This document shows positions 33,711 to 40,054 of a stretch of DNA of 40,054 nt, piece by piece (within the stretch, counting starts at the first letter, position 1; each line of letters begins with the position of its first letter). Origin of the DNA: Bacteroidota bacterium (GTDB lineage Bacteria > Bacteroidota > Bacteroidia > Chitinophagales > Saprospiraceae). The stretch is from contig JAGVTV010000051.1 of the NCBI GenBank assembly GCA_019136675.1, positions 1 through 40,054 of the forward strand. The letters run 5' to 3'. Both the position numbers and the translations under genes were made by a program. The notes beneath the pieces are model-generated. The model saw only the letters and a program-made list of their open reading frames with translations. It was not told the DNA's origin and ran no database searches.

Positions 33711-34184
33711 ATGGACAGACTGTACAAGACCATAGCTACTTTTTTTGGACTGGGTTACATGCCGGTAGCTCCGGGGACTTTCGGGGCTCTCGGAGGTATG
33801 GCGATCAGTTGTGGTATGCTATATCTGGGCCTGACTCATCCGATATGGAACACTTTACACCTGGCCATGGCTTTGGCCGCATACCTTGGGGGTGCCTGGG
33901 CTACTAAAAAACTCGAATCTGTCTGGGGCCATGATCCGTCAAAGGTAGTCATCGATGAAACAATGGGTTTTTGGGTCAGCATTCTGTTTTTACCGCAGGA
34001 CTGGAGAGTTCTTGTGGCGGGTTTTGTGGTTTTCAGGTTTTTTGACATACTCAAGCCGCTGGGCATTCGAAGGGTCGACAACCTGAGGTCGCACCACGCC
34101 GTCATGGCAGACGATCTGCTGGCAGGAATTTTTGCCAATATCTTCCTGCAAATCATCGTAAGGATTTTAATTCCCGGATTTTAA
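33711..34184 (+). CDS. pgpA: Phosphatidylglycerophosphatase A family protein
   Basis: This 157-residue membrane protein has about four transmembrane segments and PgpA signatures: GLGYMPVAPGTFGAL (about 13-27), DPSKVVIDETMG (about 75-86), RFFDILKP (about 108-115) and VMADDLLAGIFAN (about 131-143), with conserved Asp/Glu for metal binding. The family dephosphorylates phosphatidylglycerol phosphate. Its location after ino1 raises a second possibility: a phosphatase acting on phosphatidylinositol phosphate, as described for a PgpA-like protein in the Bacteroides inositol-lipid pathway. Sequence alone does not decide between the two. The partner CDP-alcohol phosphatidyltransferase is not in the window. 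Confidence 0.9.
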   Translation: MDRLYKTIATFFGLGYMPVAPGTFGALGGMAISCGMLYLGLTHPIWNTLHLAMALAAYLGGAWATKKLESVWGHDPSKVVIDETMGFWVSILFLPQDWRVLVAGFVVFRFFDILKPLGIRRVDNLRSHHAVMADDLLAGIFANIFLQIIVRILIPGF

Positions 34185-34197
34185 TAAACTGACTGCG

Positions 34198-34608
34198 ATG
34201 CATAGCTATAAACCTGTCTCCGAAAGGCCTTCACTACGCCAGACATTCATCAGGGCACAGTTGGTCAGTCTCATTGCCACCGGGGTCGATTTTATGTTTT
34301 CCCTGATTTTTTACCATTTGTTTGACATTTACTACGTGTTCGCCACGTCTCTGGGCTCCCTGACAGGGGCGATCACCAGTTTTATTTTGGGCAGAAACTG
34401 GGCCTTCCTCAATCGTCACGGACATATTCGCCGGCAGGCCATGAGATTTTTGCTCACCAACGCCTTCAGCCTTTTTGCCAATACCACAGGGGTCTTTTTC
34501 TTCAAGGAAAATTTTGATATCTCCTTTTTTACCAGCAGACTGATAGTAGCCATCATTGTGGGAGTTTTTTTTAATTTTTCGCTCAACCGCTATTTTGTGT
34601 TCAGGTGA
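34198..34608 (+). CDS. GtrA-family membrane protein
   Basis: This 136-residue protein has four hydrophobic segments and the GtrA-like layout: QTFIRAQLVSLIATGVDF at the start of helix 1, SFILGRNWAFLNR (about 61-73), and FFNFSLNRYFVFR at the C-terminus. GtrA proteins are thought to flip polyprenyl-linked sugars, or take part in cell-wall polysaccharide or teichoic acid synthesis. It starts 13 nt after pgpA, so the two are probably co-transcribed. Together with ino1 and pgpA it suggests work on glycosylated or inositol-containing lipids, but the exact substrate is unknown. Confidence 0.85.
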   Translation: MHSYKPVSERPSLRQTFIRAQLVSLIATGVDFMFSLIFYHLFDIYYVFATSLGSLTGAITSFILGRNWAFLNRHGHIRRQAMRFLLTNAFSLFANTTGVFFFKENFDISFFTSRLIVAIIVGVFFNFSLNRYFVFR

Positions 34609-34612
34609 AATC

Positions 34613-34644
34613 TTGGATTACGGGCATATATTTTATTATCTTTG
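34613..34644 (+). promoter_or_regulatory. Promoter of the helicase-nuclease gene
   Basis: A TTG (34613-34615) lies 21 nt before TATCTTTG (34637-34644). The leader to the ATG at 34742 is about 95 nt. It contains a short frame ATG...TAA (34691-34720) of nine codons, which could be a leader peptide or chance. Confidence 0.65.
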
Positions 34645-34741
34645 CCTGATGACGATTTGAGCCGCAAACATACCGGGACCCCCAACCGATATGGAAAAAG
34701 ACTTGATATCGAAAATGTAAACCTGGTAAAAAATTTCACCC

Positions 34742-37700
34742 ATGCAACAGATAAGAGAGCAGTATCTGAAGGTTTGGCAGGCGGCCTATGACAAACTAAA
34801 CAACGAACAAAAACTTGCCGTAGAAACCATCGAAGGGCCTGTATTGGTAGTAGCGGGCCCCGGCACCGGAAAGACCGACCTTTTGACTGTTAGGGTAGGC
34901 AATATCCTCTTAAAGACCGACGCATCTCCACACAACATCCTCTGTATGACGTTTACAGACTCCGGAGTCATAGCGATGAGAGAGAGGCTGGAGCGTTACA
35001 TCGGCCCTGAAGCCTATAATGTCAATATCCAGACGTACCACTCATTCTGTAGCACTGTCATCCGCGAAAACATGCAGTATTTCGGAGATTACAGGGACCT
35101 GCAGCCTGTCAGTGAGCTGGAGTCGGCCCAGGTTTTCCGTGATCTGATAGACGGGCTGGATAAAGAACATCCTCTGGCCAGGCTCAAAGGCAACAAATAT
35201 TATGATGAAGGCAGGTACAAAGAACTCTTCAAACTCATGAAACAGGAACACTGGTCACCTGAGACTATAAGAGAAGCATACGATGAATATAAAAAAGTGA
35301 TATCAGACCCTGTGACATCCCCTTTTGTGTACCAAAAAAGGACCCTGAACAAAGAAACAAATACGTATTTTGAAATAGGCTCTCTCAAAATCAGGGAAAT
35401 CAACAACCAGCTTGAAAAATACAGCAAGACTGTGGCAGCTGCAAATGAGTATGATAATTACAACCGCCTGATGGCTGACATGGAACGGTATGACTTTCAG
35501 GACATGATACTGTGGGTGCTGGAAAAGTTCAGGAAATACGATGAGCTACTGGCAAAATACCAGGAAAGGTTCCAGTATGTCCTTGTGGACGAATATCAGG
35601 ATACCAACGGCTCGCAAAACGAACTCCTCGAACTCCTTATATCGTACTGGGAGCTTCCGAATATCTTTATCGTAGGAGATGATGACCAGAGTATATTCAG
35701 GTTTCAGGGTGCTAATATGAACAGTATTCTGGACTTTCGACAGAGGCATAACCCAGTTGAAGTCGTGCTTACAGAAAACTACAGGTCAAGCCAGATAATC
35801 CTGGATACTGCTATGCAACTGATAGACAATAATGAGGAGAGGCTGGTGAAAAAGTTTCCTCATCTGGTCAAAAACCTCAGAGAGGCAAGGTCAGAAAAAC
35901 TGCCGGAAAATCCTGAACCAGAGATACTGAGATATGCCAATGAAATGCAGGAAGAGGCTGACATCATACGCAGAATACTTGCACTACGTGATGCCGGTGT
36001 AAACCTTAACGAAGTGGCCATCATCTATACCAAACACAACCTTGCAGAAAACCTCATACGTTATTTTATGCAGAAAAAAATACCCGTAAATGTTAAAAAG
36101 CGGGTTAACGTATTGTTTGAAAATGACGTAGTCAGGCTCTGCAAAATCCTGGAATATATTTCCAGTGAATACCAAAAACCCCACAGTGGTGAGGACCTTT
36201 TTGAAATTCTTCACTATGATTTTTTTGGCATTACACCTTTGGATGTGGCAGCTGTCAGTATATTTGTAAACAGTGTTACTAAAAATGAAGATGGCTATCC
36301 AAGCCCCAGGGTCAGGTGGCGGGAGGTACTTGCAGATCCGGAAAGCCTTTCCAGGGCAGGAGTAAAGGACATTTTAAAGGTAAGCAAGGTGTCCGCTATG
36401 GTTGAATCGTGGATAGGGTCGATCCCAAATCTTACCATTCAGACACTCATAGAAAAAATACTTAACGAGAGCGGCATGCTCAACCAGATGCTTTCTGATC
36501 CCGATATGTCATGGAAAATGCAGTTGTTGGGCACTTTTTATGACCTGATAAAGGAAGAAACCGCTAAATCACCGGGCATGTCTCTGGCCAAAATGGTGGA
36601 AACCATTAACTTCATGAAGGAAACTAAAGTAGAATTGCCGGTTACACGCATTATTTTTAACAAAGCCGGTATTAATTTCCTCACGGCCTATGGTGCCAAA
36701 GGACTTGAATTTGAGCATGTTTTTATGATCCGTTGCATACAGAGTGCCTGGGAGGTTAAAAAGGCCGGCAACAGAGAGTTTCCTTTGCCGCCGACACTGA
36801 CCTCTGAGACATCTGAAAACAGTGATGAAGATGACCGCAGGTTATTTTATGTAGGCATGACCAGAGCAAAAAACTACCTTTATATAAGCTACCCCGACTC
36901 TATCGGTCAGGAAAAAGACCAGCAGCCAAGTAAGTTTGTGTCAGAGATCCGCAAAGCTGGCCAGGAGATCCAGCCTGAAAAAGTAGATGAAACACTAGTG
37001 TTATCTTACCGGGCAGAACTGATGAAGTATTATTCTGGTGAGGTAAAGATCATAGACCATGAGCTGGTGGACAGGATATTGGAAAACTTTAAAATCAGCG
37101 TGACCAGTCTCAACAAATTTCTGAAATGCAGGCTAGCCTTCTATTTTGAAAACCTCCTCAGGGTCCCCATGGGTCGAAACAGTTATTTGGGTTTTGGTAA
37201 TGCCATCCATTATGCCATGGAGCAGTTTTTTGCAGATATCAACCGCTCAAGCCCCAGGTCTTACGGCCAGGTGGCAAAACTTACCGGTTTTTTTGAAAAG
37301 GGCATGGAAAAGTACAAGTCACACTTTACTGACGCTGAATACGGAGACCTCATGAAGTATGGGTCGGATACCCTTACCCAGTACTATGATGTCTATTCGA
37401 AAGAATGGCTTAATGTGCCGGAATATTTTATTGAATACGACATAAAGCAGACCGAATACAATGGAGTGCCGATCTCAGGCAAACTTGACCGGGTCAATAT
37501 TTATAATGGTTATGTAACAGTCACCGATTATAAAACCGGAACCATTGAAAAGGAAAAAACCAATTCTTATCGGGAAGATAAAAAAAACCAAATAGGTGGT
37601 GACTACTGGCGGCAGATTATGTTTTACCGCTTACTCCTGGATGGCGATAAACGGAACAACTGGAACATGAGGGAAGGAATCATTTCCGGGATGGAAAAAG

Positions 37701-37945
37701 ATAAACAAAGCGGAAAGTTTAAGCAGGCCATAATACCCGTAACAGCAGAAGATCTGGAATTTGTAGGAAATCAATTGACAGAAGCATACCGTGAGATAAA
37801 AAATCATAAATTTACTCCGGGATGTGGCGAAGAAAATTGCCGCTGGTGTAATTTTGTAAGCAGGAATATGCCACCGACACTGCCTGTGGGGACCCCGGAA
37901 ACAGAAGAAGCAGATCAGGAGCCGGTATTTGAGCCTGGTATTTGA
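34742..37945 (+). CDS. UvrD-type DNA helicase fused to Fe-S PD-(D/E)XK nuclease
   Basis: This 1067-residue superfamily 1A helicase has Walker A AGPGTGKT (38-45), motif II VDEYQDTN (282-289), motif III GDDDQSI (312-318), motif IV region LTENYRSS, and motif VI VGMTRAKNYLYIS (704-716). A C-terminal PD-(D/E)XK nuclease (about 785-1040) has D916 in GKLDRV and D929-Y-K931 in TDYKTG. Four cysteines fit an AddB/Cas4-type iron-sulfur cluster: C796, then C1028, C1033 and C1036. It resembles a single-chain RecB/AddA-like enzyme with the nuclease of AddB. It is likely to unwind and cut DNA ends for recombination or defence. No second subunit, recC/addB or recD, is adjacent. Confidence 0.92.
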   Translation: MQQIREQYLKVWQAAYDKLNNEQKLAVETIEGPVLVVAGPGTGKTDLLTVRVGNILLKTDASPHNILCMTFTDSGVIAMRERLERYIGPEAYNVNIQTYHSFCSTVIRENMQYFGDYRDLQPVSELESAQVFRDLIDGLDKEHPLARLKGNKYYDEGRYKELFKLMKQEHWSPETIREAYDEYKKVISDPVTSPFVYQKRTLNKETNTYFEIGSLKIREINNQLEKYSKTVAAANEYDNYNRLMADMERYDFQDMILWVLEKFRKYDELLAKYQERFQYVLVDEYQDTNGSQNELLELLISYWELPNIFIVGDDDQSIFRFQGANMNSILDFRQRHNPVEVVLTENYRSSQIILDTAMQLIDNNEERLVKKFPHLVKNLREARSEKLPENPEPEILRYANEMQEEADIIRRILALRDAGVNLNEVAIIYTKHNLAENLIRYFMQKKIPVNVKKRVNVLFENDVVRLCKILEYISSEYQKPHSGEDLFEILHYDFFGITPLDVAAVSIFVNSVTKNEDGYPSPRVRWREVLADPESLSRAGVKDILKVSKVSAMVESWIGSIPNLTIQTLIEKILNESGMLNQMLSDPDMSWKMQLLGTFYDLIKEETAKSPGMSLAKMVETINFMKETKVELPVTRIIFNKAGINFLTAYGAKGLEFEHVFMIRCIQSAWEVKKAGNREFPLPPTLTSETSENSDEDDRRLFYVGMTRAKNYLYISYPDSIGQEKDQQPSKFVSEIRKAGQEIQPEKVDETLVLSYRAELMKYYSGEVKIIDHELVDRILENFKISVTSLNKFLKCRLAFYFENLLRVPMGRNSYLGFGNAIHYAMEQFFADINRSSPRSYGQVAKLTGFFEKGMEKYKSHFTDAEYGDLMKYGSDTLTQYYDVYSKEWLNVPEYFIEYDIKQTEYNGVPISGKLDRVNIYNGYVTVTDYKTGTIEKEKTNSYREDKKNQIGGDYWRQIMFYRLLLDGDKRNNWNMREGIISGMEKDKQSGKFKQAIIPVTAEDLEFVGNQLTEAYREIKNHKFTPGCGEENCRWCNFVSRNMPPTLPVGTPETEEADQEPVFEPGI

Positions 37946-37969
37946 CCATTACAAACTTGACCATAGTAA

Positions 37970-39262
37970 ATGAAAAATCGCAGATCATTTCTAAAGCAGG
38001 CTGGCTTGCTGGCCGGGGCGTTTTCTGTAGACAGCCTCTTCAATAAAGCCCATGCTGCTGATTTCAGGCAGCACCATCAACAATACCCCGACGCTGACCC
38101 ATATAGCCTGGCCGAAAACGAAGACTACTGGAGTGTGATCCAGCAAGCTTATCCGGTAAACCGCAACATCATAAACCTGAACAACGGCGGTGTCAGTCCC
38201 AGTCCCGGTGTCGTGGCCGAGGCGGTCGAAAAATACAATACCTTGTCCAACGAAGGGCCTTCGTATTTCATGTGGAGGATTCTCGATCAGGGAAGAGAAC
38301 CATTGAGGAACAAGCTGGCATCACTGGCCGGCTGTGACCCTGAGGAGATCGCCATCAACAGAAATGCGACGGAAGCCCTCAATACTGTTGTTTTTGGGCT
38401 GGACCTAAAGGCGGGAGATGAGGTAATCGGCACTAAGCTGGATTATCCCAATATGATCAATGCCTGGAATCAGCGGAGTCAGAGGGAGGGAGTGGTCTAT
38501 ACTCAGCTGGATTTTAATTTTCCTATTGAGAATGACGAGGAGATTGTATCAACATTCGAAAAAGCGATTACGGCCAAAACAAAACTGCTCCACATCACTC
38601 ATGTCATCAACTGGATGGGTCAAATCCTGCCGGTACGGAAACTCTGCGACATGGCCCGCAGGCATGGAGTAAAAACTTTGGTAGATGGAGCCCACAGTTT
38701 TGGATTGCTGGATTTTAAGATACCGGACCTGGGCTGTGATTATTTCGGCACATCGCTTCACAAGTTTTTGTCTGCACCCATAGGCAGCGGTATGCTATGG
38801 ATCAGAAAGGACAATATCGAGGGTATCTGGCCGCTGGTCTGCAATGACAAGCCACGTGGCGGCGACATCAGAAAGTTTGAAACCCTCGGTACCAGGAGCT
38901 TTCCGATAGAACAGGGCATCGGCGAAGCCATCAATTTTCATGAAGCCATAGGCAGCAAACGCAAGGAGGAGAGGATACGGTACCTTAAGAATTACTGGGC
39001 CACACAAGCTTTGGACATCAAGGGAGTCAAGATCCACACTTCACTCAGAGATCCATATTCATGTGCTATCTGTGGCGTCTCGGTAGAAGGGCTCACTCCG
39101 GCTGACCTGGAAATCAAGCTTTTTAATGACCACAAAATCCACACTGTGCCCATCAGCTGGCACAATGTAAACTGTGTCAGGGTCACCCCTCATGTGTACA
39201 CGCGAAAACAAGACCTGGACGTACTGGTAAAAGCTCTGGACAAGATAGCCCGCAAGGCATAA
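37970..39262 (+). CDS. Tat-exported class V aminotransferase-fold PLP enzyme
   Basis: This 430-residue protein has a twin-arginine signal peptide (NRRSFLKQAGLLAGAF, residues 3-18) followed by a class V aminotransferase fold. The PLP lysine is K265 in TSLHKFL, and D239/H242 in LVDGAHSFG are the ring-nitrogen and stacking residues. It resembles isopenicillin-N epimerase/cysteine desulfurase-like family members found in many Bacteroidota, whose substrates are mostly unknown. A periplasmic PLP enzyme must fold with its cofactor before export, which fits Tat. It starts 24 nt after the helicase stop, so the two may be co-transcribed. The convergent truA ends 6 nt beyond its stop. Confidence 0.92.
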   Translation: MKNRRSFLKQAGLLAGAFSVDSLFNKAHAADFRQHHQQYPDADPYSLAENEDYWSVIQQAYPVNRNIINLNNGGVSPSPGVVAEAVEKYNTLSNEGPSYFMWRILDQGREPLRNKLASLAGCDPEEIAINRNATEALNTVVFGLDLKAGDEVIGTKLDYPNMINAWNQRSQREGVVYTQLDFNFPIENDEEIVSTFEKAITAKTKLLHITHVINWMGQILPVRKLCDMARRHGVKTLVDGAHSFGLLDFKIPDLGCDYFGTSLHKFLSAPIGSGMLWIRKDNIEGIWPLVCNDKPRGGDIRKFETLGTRSFPIEQGIGEAINFHEAIGSKRKEERIRYLKNYWATQALDIKGVKIHTSLRDPYSCAICGVSVEGLTPADLEIKLFNDHKIHTVPISWHNVNCVRVTPHVYTRKQDLDVLVKALDKIARKA

Positions 39263-39268
39263 ATGAGG

Positions 39269-40054
39269 TCAGAAGGCCGTATCGCCGGTATACACACCCA
39301 GGGCATCCATATACGGATAGCGGATGTCACACAGCATGAGCCCCTCCGCAGGTACACTCCAGTCGTGGCCCGTTCTGGTTCCGGAATCTAAGGCAGTGCG
39401 TATGTCTTGTTCGGATATCTTTCCGCGTTCGTAATTGAGGCACATGCCCACGATCAGCCGTATCATACCGCGTAAAAACCTGTCGGCCGTGATATGGTAG
39501 GTGTAGACACCATCCCGGCTGGTCCATCGGCTTTCGGTGATGTGGCACAGGGTGGTTTTGACATCCGTTTTTGTTTTGCAGAAGGTAGCAAAATCGGTGT
39601 AATCCATCACGATGGCTGCGGCAGTATTGAGCATATCTGCATCAGGCCTGCCATAAGGGTATAGCCATGATTCATGGACAAAAGGAGACTTGGAGGTGTG
39701 CAACCTGTATTCATAGGACCTGGACGATGCATCAAACCTGGCATGGGCATCGTTATGCACCTGGATAATGCTGTGGATGGCAATATCATCAGGCAGCATA
39801 CGGTTAAGCTTATAGACGGTGGTGTCTGCATCAGGAAGGTTTGCAGCCTCAAAATGAGCGACATAATCCCGGGCATGGACCCCTGCATCGGTGCGGCCAC
39901 AGCCGGTAATCTGGATATCTTCTCCGGTGAGGGTACATATGGCCTTTTGTACCACCTGCTGTACGGTGACAGTATGGCCGGCGGCCTGTGACTGCCATCC
40001 GTTGTATGCTGTACCGCGGTACGATAGCCTGATAAAATACCTGCCCAAAACAAT
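39269..40054 (-). CDS. truA: tRNA pseudouridine synthase A (5' end outside window)
   Basis: About 260 residues are visible, ending at the TGA at 39269. The frame stays open to the window edge (ATT-GTT-TTG-GGC at 40054-40043), so the true start is probably just outside. A TTG at 40048 could be a start but is unusual for the phylum. The motif GCGRTDAGVHARDYVAHF (about 50-65) holds the catalytic Asp of the RTDAGVHA signature. The C-terminal half has RMLPDDIAIHSI, SRSYEYRLHT and FLRGMIRLIVG. The enzyme converts U38, U39 and U40 of tRNA anticodon stems to pseudouridine. It is convergent with the aminotransferase gene. Confidence 0.96.
   Translation of the reverse strand: MVLGRYFIRLSYRGTAYNGWQSQAAGHTVTVQQVVQKAICTLTGEDIQITGCGRTDAGVHARDYVAHFEAANLPDADTTVYKLNRMLPDDIAIHSIIQVHNDAHARFDASSRSYEYRLHTSKSPFVHESWLYPYGRPDADMLNTAAAIVMDYTDFATFCKTKTDVKTTLCHITESRWTSRDGVYTYHITADRFLRGMIRLIVGMCLNYERGKISEQDIRTALDSGTRTGHDWSVPAEGLMLCDIRYPYMDALGVYTGDTAF

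Noticed and set aside
34691..34720. Nine-codon leader peptide before the helicase gene
   Set aside because: The frame is too short to judge. No run of regulatory codons and no attenuator hairpin is seen with it.
1..40054. CRISPR arrays, insertion sequences, integrases, phage genes, rRNA or tRNA genes
   Set aside because: No regularly spaced repeats, transposase-like proteins or conserved RNA-gene sequences were noticed by eye. A tRNA scan was not possible here.

Overview
The window is a gene-dense chromosomal segment of a Bacteroidota bacterium, most likely a Saprospiria- or Cytophagia-like environmental lineage. Three things support this. There are type IX secretion signals of both kinds (a type A C-terminal sorting domain at 4529-5650 and a gliding-associated type B domain with SprB-like repeats at 20491-22824). 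Start regions repeatedly carry the phylum's TAnnTTTG promoter element. The gene families are typical of the phylum: a GH3/serine hydrolase fusion, a MerR/B12-type regulator, a single-PDZ HtrA and MIPS beside PgpA. No rRNA, tRNA, CRISPR array, transposase, integrase or phage gene is visible. This looks like core genome, not an island.

Layout. (1) 1-6421, minus strand: an apparent operon of an outer-membrane beta-barrel protein, a T9SS-A secreted protein, a short-chain dehydrogenase, a 1090-residue GH3/beta-lactamase-like fusion and a gamma carbonic anhydrase-like protein cut by the window edge. (2) 6523-8888, plus strand: a MerR regulator with a degenerate B12 domain, a YceI lipoprotein with a strong terminator, and a thioredoxin-like protein. 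(3) 8899-12763, minus strand: a compact five-gene operon of ABC ATPase, FtsX-type permease with a His-rich loop, two tandem DUF3299-type CxxC proteins and LpxD. It starts at a palindrome that overlaps a -7 promoter element. (4) 12872-20485: an LPG-synthase-like membrane protein, dnaK (minus), a lipoprotein (minus), tpiA and a class A PBP. (5) 20491-25369, minus strand: the large T9SS-B adhesin-like protein, an HtrA protease and a 3-hydroxyacyl-CoA dehydrogenase. (6) 25506-29755, plus strand: hisS-gatA, then an MltD-like lytic transglycosylase. (7) 29865-34608: Sua5/TsaC, a convergent glutaryl-CoA dehydrogenase, then inositol-phosphate synthase, PgpA and GtrA. (8) 34742-40054: a UvrD-type helicase fused to an Fe-S nuclease, a Tat-exported class V aminotransferase-fold protein, and truA (minus, 5' end outside).

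How the genes fit together. Many products act on the envelope: peptidoglycan (GH3/serine hydrolase, PBP1A, MltD), lipid A (LpxD), phospholipid headgroups (MIPS/PgpA) and secreted or outer-membrane proteins. The best candidate for a little-described system is the operon at 8899-12763. Its ATPase, His-rich permease and DUF3299 proteins resemble zinc-linked Zrg-type clusters of Proteobacteria, and its promoter overlaps a Fur/Zur-like palindrome. The metal link is inference from these features and was not tested.
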